Shown: positions 35,550-42,830 of the stretch, piece by piece
Numbering within the stretch: the first letter of the stretch is position 1
Layout of the letters: each line of letters starts with the position of its first letter
Assembly (NCBI GenBank): GCA_903892675.1
Contig: CAITJJ010000281.1
Span: forward strand, 1-55,468
Direction of reading: 5' to 3'
DNA length: 55,468 nt
Origin: an uncultured Hyphomicrobiales bacterium
GTDB taxonomy: Bacteria; Pseudomonadota; Alphaproteobacteria; Rhizobiales; Xanthobacteraceae
The notes under the pieces: model-generated
Database searches by the model: none
What the model saw: only the letters and a program-made list of their open reading frames with translations
Told to the model about the DNA's origin: nothing
Program-made: the position numbers and the translations under genes

Positions 35550-36955
35550 CGCTGTCGCACGAAACCGTGAACGTGGACGGCTGGCTCGAGGCGGTCGACC
35601 GTCTCGCCAATGGCAGCCTGACGCTGCTTGGCCTGTGGGCCGATCCGCCGGGCGTAAAAATGGCCACGCTCGACGAAGCCATTGGCGACATCAGCATCAT
35701 CACTTATATCACCCGCCATAACCAATACCCAACCGTCGGCGTCAAGCATCCGCCGGCAATCCGCCTCGAACGCGCCATCCGCGATCTGCACAAACTGGAC
35801 GCGATCGGCGCCAGCGACACGCGGCCGTGGCTCAAGCACCCCGACGGCGTTTACGAATTCCTCGCCGCCGAGGGCGAGGCGCTGCACCAGATCTCAGTCG
35901 GGCCGGTGCATGCAGGCATTATCGAGCCGGGGCATTTCCGCTTCACCGCCAATGGCGAATTCCTGGTGCGGCTGGAGCAGCGGCTCGGCTACGTCCACAA
36001 GGGCATCGAAGCCATGATGGCGGACGCGCCGCTCGACAAAGCCACGAAATTGGCAGCGCGAACGTCAGGCGACTCGACGGTAGCCTACGGCTTTGCTTTC
36101 GCGCTCGCCGCCGAGATGGCGCTCAAGATCGCGGCGCCGCCGCGCGCGATTTATCTACGCGCGCTGATGGCCGAACTGGAACGCCTCGCCAACCATTTCG
36201 GCGATATCGGCGCGATCTGCAACGACGCTTCGTTCTCGCTGATGCATGCGCAATGCGGCATATTGCGCGAGCTGACCCTGCGCGCGGCAGAGGCCTGCTT
36301 CGGCCATCGCCTGATGATGGACCTCATCGTGCCGGGCGGCGTCGCACGCGACATCGCTGGCGACGGCGCGACGCAATTGCGGACGCTGCTGACCGAAGTG
36401 CGCCGCGTGTTTCCGCATCTCACCGCGCTTTACGACAACACCGCCTCGTTGCAGGACCGCACCGTCACCACCGGCATCGTCAAGCCGGAATACGCGCGAC
36501 AGTTCGGCGCCGGCGGTTATGTCGGCCGTGCCTCCGGCCGCGACTTCGATGCCCGCCGCCAGCCCGGCTATGCGCCCTATGACAGGCTCACGTTCGATGT
36601 GCCGTTGCTGACCGCCGGCGACGTCAACGCGCGGGTCTGGATTCGCATTCGCGAGGTCGAGCAGAGTCTCGGTCTGATCGAGCAGATCATCGGTTCACTG
36701 CCGGACGGCGCGATCGAAACCGAACTTCAGGCCGCCGGCGCGGGTGAAGGATTTGCCATGACCGAAGCCTTCCGCGGCGACGTGCTGGTCTGGCTGCGGC
36801 TCGATGACAACGGCCGCGTCGCCCGCTGTCACTTGCGCGATGCCTCATGGTTCCAATGGCCGCTACTGGAAACCGCCGTCGAAGGAAACATCGTTGCCGA
36901 CTTCCCGCTTTGCAATAAGTCGTTCAATTGTTCATACGCAGGACACGACGCATGA
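35546..36955 (+). CDS. hyfG: Hydrogenase large subunit-like (HyfG/NuoCD homologue) lacking most nickel ligands
   Basis: A 469-aa protein with an N-terminal NuoC-like part (to about 115) and a NuoD/HycE-like large domain. In nickel hydrogenases the region after VHxGIE reads RVCGIC; here it is ARTSGDSTVAY, so both cysteines are Ser. The C-terminal CxxC is LCNKSFNCSYAGHD, where only one cysteine aligns. Three of four NiFe ligands are therefore missing, as in complex I and the Ehr (hydrogenase-related) group, and hydrogen activity is not expected. It may instead accept electrons for a quinone-like or unknown reaction. The stop codon lies inside a dispersed repeat. Confidence 0.93.
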   Translation: MTLSHETVNVDGWLEAVDRLANGSLTLLGLWADPPGVKMATLDEAIGDISIITYITRHNQYPTVGVKHPPAIRLERAIRDLHKLDAIGASDTRPWLKHPDGVYEFLAAEGEALHQISVGPVHAGIIEPGHFRFTANGEFLVRLEQRLGYVHKGIEAMMADAPLDKATKLAARTSGDSTVAYGFAFALAAEMALKIAAPPRAIYLRALMAELERLANHFGDIGAICNDASFSLMHAQCGILRELTLRAAEACFGHRLMMDLIVPGGVARDIAGDGATQLRTLLTEVRRVFPHLTALYDNTASLQDRTVTTGIVKPEYARQFGAGGYVGRASGRDFDARRQPGYAPYDRLTFDVPLLTAGDVNARVWIRIREVEQSLGLIEQIIGSLPDGAIETELQAAGAGEGFAMTEAFRGDVLVWLRLDDNGRVARCHLRDASWFQWPLLETAVEGNIVADFPLCNKSFNCSYAGHDA

Positions 36956-36996
36956 TCCCGAAAAGCGAGAACCGGCTTTCGGACAAGATCATGCGT
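36948..36996. repeat. Dispersed palindromic repeat with inverted ends, at the hyfG/hyfI junction
   Basis: The element runs from acgcatgatc to gatcatgcgt, which are exact reverse complements. It has an inner pair ccgaaaagcgag/ctttcgg. The same type of sequence (gcatgatc...ccggtttt...gatcatgc) is widespread between genes in Bradyrhizobium relatives. Here it supplies the last Ala codon and TGA stop of hyfG and occupies nearly the whole gap before hyfI. Confidence 0.82.
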
Positions 36997-37013
36997 AAAT
37001 GCAGGAAAGCCTG

Positions 37014-37529
37014 ATGCGCAAGACCATGATCGAAAGTTTGTTGCGCGGGCAGCTCACCGAACCGGCCCCGCCGGTTGACGAAGCGGCGCTCGCCGAACTG
37101 GCGGAAAGCGTCAACCGCGCCGCGCGCGCGCGGCTCGGCCGCTCGCTGTCGATCCGCCATGTCGATGCCGGTTCGTGCAATGGCTGCGAACTCGAACTCC
37201 ATGCCTTAAGCAACGCCTTCTACGATCTCGAACGCTTCGGCCTGCGCTTTGTCGCCTCGCCGCGCCATGCCGACGTGCTGACGGTGACCGGGCCTGTGAC
37301 ACAGAATATGCGCGAGGCCTTGCTGCGGACCTACGAGGCCATACCCGATCCGAAATGGGTCGTTGCCATTGGCGGCTGCGCCGTCGATGGCGGAATTTTT
37401 GTTGGCAGCGCCGCGATCGTCGGCGGCGTCAAGGACGTCCTGCCAGTCGACCTCACAATTCGCGGCTGTCCGCCCAACCCGCGCCAGTTACTGGCCGGCC
37501 TTCTCGGTCTGTTGCAGACGGTTGCCTAG
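37014..37529 (+). CDS. hyfI: NADH-quinone oxidoreductase subunit B-like (HyfI/HycG)
   Basis: A 171-aa iron-sulfur protein. I start at MRKTMIESLL (37014), which has aggaaa six bases upstream; the track's 36999 lies inside the ribosome site region. All four ligands of the proximal [4Fe-4S] cluster are visible: the pair in GSCNGCELE, then GGCAVDGG and RGCPPNP. The electron-transfer cluster is thus intact even though HyfG lost its metal site. No HyfH or HyfA ferredoxin-like subunit follows. Confidence 0.93.
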   Translation: MRKTMIESLLRGQLTEPAPPVDEAALAELAESVNRAARARLGRSLSIRHVDAGSCNGCELELHALSNAFYDLERFGLRFVASPRHADVLTVTGPVTQNMREALLRTYEAIPDPKWVVAIGGCAVDGGIFVGSAAIVGGVKDVLPVDLTIRGCPPNPRQLLAGLLGLLQTVA

Positions 37530-37532
37530 CAC

Positions 37533-38216
37533 TCAGCCGCGAATTGCGGTCTTGATGCTGGCGACGTTTGCGTCGGGCGCTTTTGCCGCGTCGATGATGC
37601 GCGCTTCGGTCTTCAACAATTTGTCTAGCGCCGCGCGCATCGCGCCGATCTTGTCGACTGGCACGACGATGGCGCCGTGGCGATCGAAATGGATGAGATC
37701 GCCGCTGGACACCGGCATGCCGTGTACCGTGACCCCACGCCCATAGTCGACGACATGGACATAAGCGTGCGACGGTGAGATTGATCCGGCAAGCATTTGG
37801 AAGCCAGGCGCGATTTGCGGGATGTCGCGCACCGAGCCATTGGTGATGGTGCCGATGCAGCCAAGCGCCTTATGCACATTCGACTGCACTTCGCCCCAGA
37901 ACGCGCCGTAGCCGGCCGGATCGTCCAGGTCCTGGATCACGACGACGCTCGGCTGCGGTGCACCGGCGATGTAATCGAGGTAGTCCATGCGCTTGTCCAT
38001 GTAACCGGCGTCGCCAAGGCCGAATGCATCCTTGGCACGGATCGTCACGGTCTTGGCGTAAGCCAGCATCGGCGGCAAATCGGGAAACGGGCAATGCAGG
38101 TGCCGCGTCGTGTAACCGTGGCCGCGCAGCTCGGGGGCGACCATCTCGACGACATTGCACACGGTTGGGGTGTCGATGGAGCGCAGGAATTCGGCATCAG
38201 CCTGTGATAGCGGCAT
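37533..38216 (-). CDS. RraA family protein (HMG/CHA aldolase-like)
   Basis: A 227-aa protein started at MPLSQADAEF (38216), behind gagga. The RraA/aldolase signature is GTITNGSVRDIPQIA, whose Arg and Asp act in substrate and Mg2+ binding, followed by GVTVHGMPVSSGDLIHFDRHGAIVVP. Members with this spacing act as 4-hydroxy-4-methyl-2-oxoglutarate aldolase or oxaloacetate decarboxylase, while others regulate RNase E. It stops 3 bp from the convergent hyfI stop. The FAH-family gene next to it suggests a sugar-acid or aromatic pathway. Confidence 0.9.
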   Translation of the reverse strand: MPLSQADAEFLRSIDTPTVCNVVEMVAPELRGHGYTTRHLHCPFPDLPPMLAYAKTVTIRAKDAFGLGDAGYMDKRMDYLDYIAGAPQPSVVVIQDLDDPAGYGAFWGEVQSNVHKALGCIGTITNGSVRDIPQIAPGFQMLAGSISPSHAYVHVVDYGRGVTVHGMPVSSGDLIHFDRHGAIVVPVDKIGAMRAALDKLLKTEARIIDAAKAPDANVASIKTAIRG

Positions 38217-38300
38217 GGCGTCCTCAATTTGTAGGCTTGAAGTGGCGCATACCATGCGGTTATTGCGGCCCTTGTCAATGTGAGCGGCCGCGGTTGAAAA

Positions 38301-39458
38301 TCAGAGCAAACCGGCGGCGGCGAGATCCCTCATCAGCGCGCGCACGCCATAGTCCCATGGCGGGCAATCCGGCGAGAGACGCACGCGGTTGACGAGCGCG
38401 CCGAATTTTTCCGACGAGATCGTCACGACATCGCCGATATGATGCGTGAAGCCCTGGCCCGGGACGCCACGATCCTTCGACGGCACGAACATGGTGCCGA
38501 GATACAGCACGATGCCGTCCGGATACTGATGATGCGGGCCCATGGCCGCGGCAATCAGGTCCTTCGGCGAACGGCTGATCTCGGCCATCGAGCTGGAGCC
38601 TTCGAGGCGATAGCCATCCTCGCCTTCGACGCTGAGATGGACATCCGCCTTCTTGATGTCATCGACTGTGAATTCGCCGTCGAACAATCGAATGAACGGC
38701 CCGAGCGAGGCCGACGCATTGTTGTCCTTGGCCTTGCCGAGCAGCAAGGCCGACCGACCTTCGACATCGCGCAGATTGACATCGTTACCGAGCGTCGCGC
38801 CGACGATGCGGCCGGCGCTCGACGCGACTAGCGCGATTTCCGGTTCCGGGTTGTTCCAGGTCGAGACCGGCAGCAGCCCGACATCGGCGCCGAAGCCGAC
38901 CGACGACATCGGCTGGCACTTGGTGAATATCTCCGCATCCGGCCCGATGCCGACTTCGAGATATTGCGACCAGGCGCCGCGTTCGACCAGCTTCGCCTTG
39001 ATCTGCATCGCCTCCGGCGAACCCGGCTTGAGCTTTGAGAGATCGTGGCCGATCAATTCGGCGATGTCGTTGCGAATGGCGGCCGCCTTCTCCGCCGAAC
39101 CGCGCGCCTGTTCCTCGATGACGCGTTCCAGCAGGCTGACGACAAAGGTCACGCCCGAGGCTTTCACTGCTTGCAGGTCGGCCGGCGACAGCAGCACCGG
39201 CACCGACGCGTCGCGCGCGGCGGCCAGACTGTTCGTTGCGATGTCGTCGAGGCCGCCGATCGTCTTTCCCGCGGCCGACCGGACGTAACTGGCCGGGTCG
39301 CTCATTTCACAGATGTCGCTGACGGTCGGGGCGTGCCGGCTGGTGATATCGACGATTGCGCCGCCGCGCACCGTGACGACCAGCGGATGCGCGATGCCTG
39401 CGATTTGCGCGCGTCCGAGAAAGACGCCAGCAGCCGGAAGTCGCATCGCATTCGGCAT
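38301..39458 (-). CDS. Fumarylacetoacetate hydrolase family protein
   Basis: A 385-aa enzyme. The start is MPNAMRLPAAG (39458), placed exactly behind ggaggaattc; the track's ATG four codons upstream overlaps that ribosome site. The FAH metal ligands are visible in WNNPEPEIAL (two Glu) and NDVNLRDVEGR (Asp). The ~385-aa form with this N terminus resembles the 2-keto-3-deoxy-D-arabinonate dehydratase branch more than classical FahA. It forms a likely unit with the RraA gene, which would then cleave or process the keto acid. The substrate is not certain. Confidence 0.9.
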   Translation of the reverse strand: MPNAMRLPAAGVFLGRAQIAGIAHPLVVTVRGGAIVDITSRHAPTVSDICEMSDPASYVRSAAGKTIGGLDDIATNSLAAARDASVPVLLSPADLQAVKASGVTFVVSLLERVIEEQARGSAEKAAAIRNDIAELIGHDLSKLKPGSPEAMQIKAKLVERGAWSQYLEVGIGPDAEIFTKCQPMSSVGFGADVGLLPVSTWNNPEPEIALVASSAGRIVGATLGNDVNLRDVEGRSALLLGKAKDNNASASLGPFIRLFDGEFTVDDIKKADVHLSVEGEDGYRLEGSSSMAEISRSPKDLIAAAMGPHHQYPDGIVLYLGTMFVPSKDRGVPGQGFTHHIGDVVTISSEKFGALVNRVRLSPDCPPWDYGVRALMRDLAAAGLL

Positions 39459-39593
39459 GAATTCCTCCATAGCTTGCGGGTCGCTAAATGCGCCCGTGCG
39501 TTATTTTTGCAAACATTGGTGGCGGATCCGGAGGGTTCTTAAAGCTAATGATTTCGCGGTTACAGTATGCTATTTTCCTGCCCAGGAGAAATT

Positions 39594-40712
39594 ATGCGGC
39601 TTTTTGCCTACACCATCATTACGGCAAGCGTCCTGGTATCGGTAAGCGTCCTGGCCGCGGTTCCAGCGTTCGCGCAGTCGGACCGCGCCGCGGCTTCTTT
39701 CTGGAAATCCGTGCAGTCTTCCTGTGACGCCACCGCTGCGAAGCCCGCAAGCGAGCTTGGCCGGCGCATCGCCCGGACAGCGATCGACGAATTCAACCAA
39801 TTTGGCGGCCACCAGATCGATTCCAACGGCCGGCTGTTCCGCTTCGGTCTGATTGAGGGGCAGCAGGAAAAAGATTTTGCCGGCGCGCCGCAGGCAAACC
39901 TCGGCGATCTCGGCTGGTGGCGAGTGATGAAATACTGGCGCTCGCTGTACGGCAAAGACACCTTGGACATGATCGAAGCGCTCGGCTATCGCGACGCTTC
40001 GACTGCGATGGACGAGGGACAATCAGGCGGGCTTTTGCGGGTCGATGCCGGCCCGCTGCTTCGCGCCATCGAGGCCACCTCCGATCCGGTGGCGCGCGAA
40101 GTCCTGCGCGAAGCGGCGCTGCGGGCGGCGGTCATCGATACGCCGTGGTCGGCGGCCTTTGTCAGCTACGTCATACGGCAGGCGGGCGTCACAACGGATG
40201 CATTCCATTTTTCCAACGCCCACCGCGCCTATATCTACGACGCCTTTGCGACCAACGCGGCCGAACTGACAAACACAGCCGGCAAGCAAATCTATCGTGC
40301 GTGTCCGGTCACGACCACCAGGCCGCGCGTCGGCGATTTGATCTGCCATCAACGCGAGCCCGCCCTCGCCGGCGCCAGCGATGCCGCGGTGCGCGAGCGA
40401 ATTCGCACCGAACTCGCGAGCAAGGCCGACACGCGCTCGGTGCGGCGCACGCATTGCGACGTGATCGCGCATATCGACCGCCTGGATCACAAAATGTACA
40501 TCATCAGCGGCAACGTCTACCACGCCGTCTCCGCCAGGAAGTTGAACCTGCGTCGCAACTTGAGGCTTTCGGCAACGCAACAAGGCCATTGCAGCGATGC
40601 AGCCCATTGGTCCTTGCCGCAGCCACCGACAGGAACGGCAGACCTGCCGAACCACAAGACCACCTGCTCGCTCAATGACAGGAAATGGTTCGTGCTGTTG
40701 CAGTTGAGGTAG
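39594..40712 (+). CDS. DUF2272 domain-containing exported protein
   Basis: A 372-aa protein. The start is MRLFAYTIITAS (39594), behind aggagaaat, giving a Sec signal cut near PAFAQS. The DUF2272 core is visible at DTPWSAAFVSYVIRQAGV, with a later His-containing block (THCDVIAHIDRL). The domain is related to NlpC/CHAP-type hydrolases, but Ser occupies the nucleophile position in WSAAF. It probably acts in the periplasm on peptidoglycan or as a binding protein. The following frameshifted gene overlaps its end. Confidence 0.85.
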   Translation: MRLFAYTIITASVLVSVSVLAAVPAFAQSDRAAASFWKSVQSSCDATAAKPASELGRRIARTAIDEFNQFGGHQIDSNGRLFRFGLIEGQQEKDFAGAPQANLGDLGWWRVMKYWRSLYGKDTLDMIEALGYRDASTAMDEGQSGGLLRVDAGPLLRAIEATSDPVAREVLREAALRAAVIDTPWSAAFVSYVIRQAGVTTDAFHFSNAHRAYIYDAFATNAAELTNTAGKQIYRACPVTTTRPRVGDLICHQREPALAGASDAAVRERIRTELASKADTRSVRRTHCDVIAHIDRLDHKMYIISGNVYHAVSARKLNLRRNLRLSATQQGHCSDAAHWSLPQPPTGTADLPNHKTTCSLNDRKWFVLLQLR

Positions 40713-41701
40713 ACTGGGACTTTCGCGATAATAAACCGATTGCGGGCGAAGCAGGGAAGGATACTCCGTTGGTACCAGCGCGCCGATATCCGATCGTCAC
40801 CTTTACAGCCGCCCTGTGGCCGATCGCCGGCGTGATCCTCGCTTTGTTGTTCTCAGCGGCGAAAGCGCGGGCCGAGGATACACCGGGCAACTGCGATGGC
40901 GCTTCCGAACTCGCTTTCCTGCCTTCACCTGTCGCGCCGTGGAAGGGCGCGCCTTTGCGCGTCGTCTTCGCCGCGGAGAAAGCAATCGAGGGCGAGCTTT
41001 CGCTGATCGCGCCCGATGGACGGATCGCTGCCCAAACGAATAAGCGCCACGGCGGGCCACCCTATTTCTGGTTCGCCGAAGTCGCGGCGCCTGACTCCGG
41101 AACATGGCGCGCCAGGCTTGTGCGCGACCGCGCGCCGGCCGGATGCGGCACAATCACGCGCGATATCGCCGTGCGCGCCGAAAGGCCATCGTCGCCGGGC
41201 GCGACAGCGGGATATGTCTGGCCTGTGCACAACACATGGAATCGGGCGACGGAAAACCTGTTCTCGGCATGGATTGAAAAACTTTTCGATGATCCGCTCG
41301 ATGCGGCGCCGTCATGGCCGGCCTTGCATGAAGTACTGCGCGACCGGTCGCGCAATTTTCTGTTCAACCATCTGGGTCTCGGCGAGGACACAATGAAAAT
41401 GGTCCTGCGCCCCGACTGCGCCGACCTGCCGTATTTCCTGCGCGCTTATTTCGCTTTCAAGATGGCATTGCCGTTCGGTTATTCGAAGTGCAGCCGCGGC
41501 GACGGCGGCAAGGCGCCGCGTTGCCCACAGTGGTTCAGTATTCAGAATCCCGAGCCCCCCGCCGCCGCCACCGCCCCAACCAGCGGCCGCGCCAAGCCCA
41601 CCGGCAGCGAACAGGTCGACCTCATTTCTCGACGGCGTGCTCGGCGGCCCGGCGGCACCTGCGCCGAGCGAGCCCGAAGCGGTTGCGCCCAGCGCCCCTG
41701 A
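40685..41701 (+). CDS. 5' part of a frameshifted exported peptidase-like gene
   Basis: A 338-aa ORF whose last ~50 residues are out of frame. It has a membrane anchor or signal (LWPIAGVILALLFSAAKARAED). TTG at 40769, behind ggaagga, is an alternative start that would give a cleaner signal peptide. The segment LRPDCADLPYFLRAYFAFK looks like the nucleophile Cys block of an NlpC/transglutaminase-like hydrolase. After NPEPP the frame breaks at a run of six C (41555-41560) and ends in arginine-rich nonsense. The partner His block is in the overlapping ORF 41637-42779. Confidence 0.75.
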   Translation: MVRAVAVEVDWDFRDNKPIAGEAGKDTPLVPARRYPIVTFTAALWPIAGVILALLFSAAKARAEDTPGNCDGASELAFLPSPVAPWKGAPLRVVFAAEKAIEGELSLIAPDGRIAAQTNKRHGGPPYFWFAEVAAPDSGTWRARLVRDRAPAGCGTITRDIAVRAERPSSPGATAGYVWPVHNTWNRATENLFSAWIEKLFDDPLDAAPSWPALHEVLRDRSRNFLFNHLGLGEDTMKMVLRPDCADLPYFLRAYFAFKMALPFGYSKCSRGDGGKAPRCPQWFSIQNPEPPAAATAPTSGRAKPTGSEQVDLISRRRARRPGGTCAERARSGCAQRP

Positions 41702-42779
41702 ACCCAAGCGCCTCGGGCTGGCAGCAACGTTCGGCGCATATACGCGAACGGTCGCGGGCGCCGTCCATTCCGGTTCGGCGCGAACGGCCCTGAGCGACAA
41801 CAACAACGACTATTATCCCGTGCCGCTCAATCAGGAAACGCTGCGCCCCGGGGCTGTGTATGCCGATCCTTACGGGCACATACTGATGATCGTACGCCGG
41901 GTGCCGCAGTCGGACGGCGCGGCCGGCGTCATTCTCGCGGTCGATGGCCAGCCGGACGGAACGGTGGCGCGCAAGCGGTTCTGGCGCGGCAACTTCCTGT
42001 TCGCCCAGGATACCGCGCTCGGCGGCCCGGGATTCAAACGCTTCCGGCCCATCGTGGCCGGAAAGACCGGTGACCTTCGGCGGCTGAGCAATGATGAAAT
42101 CGCGAAAAACCGGCAATACGCGGATTTTTCGCTCGATCAGTCTCGACTGGGGGTCGAAGACTTCTATGACCGCATGGACGACGTGATGTCACCCTCGCCG
42201 CTCGATCCTATGCGCGCGATGAAGGAGGCCATCACATCTCTCGACGAGCAGGTGAAGGTGCGCGTGACCTCGGTCGAAAACGGACGCAAGTTCCTGGCCA
42301 GCGGGCGCGGCGAAGCGACCATGCCAGACGGCGCGGCGATCTTCGAGACAAACGGCGCATGGGAAGATTTTGCGACGCCGTCTCGCGATCTGCGTCTGTT
42401 GATCGCGCTCGACGTGGTGCGTGAGTTTCCGGACCGCGTTTCGCGGCGGCCCGAGAGATACGCCATGCCGAGCAAGAGCGTCGCGGAGGTGAAAGCGGAA
42501 TTACAGGGCGTGCTGGCGTCGGAGCTTTCGCAGCGCAAGTTTTCATATACGCGCAGCGATGGTTCGACGTGGACGCTCTCGCTAAAAGACGTGTTCGACC
42601 GCGCGGCGGATCTCGAGATGGCCTATAATTTGAACGATTGCGTCGAGTTGCGGTGGGGCGCGCCATCTAAAAGCGACGAGGCGTCGACGTGCAAGCGGCT
42701 TGCGCCGTCAGCCCAGCGCGCGAAGATGACGAAGTATCGCGCCTGGTTCCACGAGCGGCGTCGACCGCCGCGCGTTTAG
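41637..42779 (+). CDS. 3' part of the frameshifted exported peptidase-like gene
   Basis: A 380-aa ORF opened by a GTG without a ribosome site. Its frame is open upstream through a proline/alanine-rich stretch (QPAAAPSPPAA) that joins smoothly to the PEPPPP of the previous ORF if one C is removed. It contains RPGAVYADPYGHILMIVRR, which would carry the catalytic His, and a long C-terminal domain with no motif I know. Together the two parts would encode about 690 aa. It ends 51 bp from the convergent hyuB stop. Confidence 0.75.
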   Translation: MLGGPAAPAPSEPEAVAPSAPEPKRLGLAATFGAYTRTVAGAVHSGSARTALSDNNNDYYPVPLNQETLRPGAVYADPYGHILMIVRRVPQSDGAAGVILAVDGQPDGTVARKRFWRGNFLFAQDTALGGPGFKRFRPIVAGKTGDLRRLSNDEIAKNRQYADFSLDQSRLGVEDFYDRMDDVMSPSPLDPMRAMKEAITSLDEQVKVRVTSVENGRKFLASGRGEATMPDGAAIFETNGAWEDFATPSRDLRLLIALDVVREFPDRVSRRPERYAMPSKSVAEVKAELQGVLASELSQRKFSYTRSDGSTWTLSLKDVFDRAADLEMAYNLNDCVELRWGAPSKSDEASTCKRLAPSAQRAKMTKYRAWFHERRRPPRV

Positions 42780-42830
42780 CCGCAAATGGCTGTTTAAAGA
42801 GTGCGCTTCAGTTCGGCTCGGACATTTCCG

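Noticed and set aside
35546-36955. Annotation of HyfG as an active NiFe hydrogenase large subunit
   Set aside because: Three of the four nickel-iron cysteine ligands are replaced, so hydrogenase activity is not supported.
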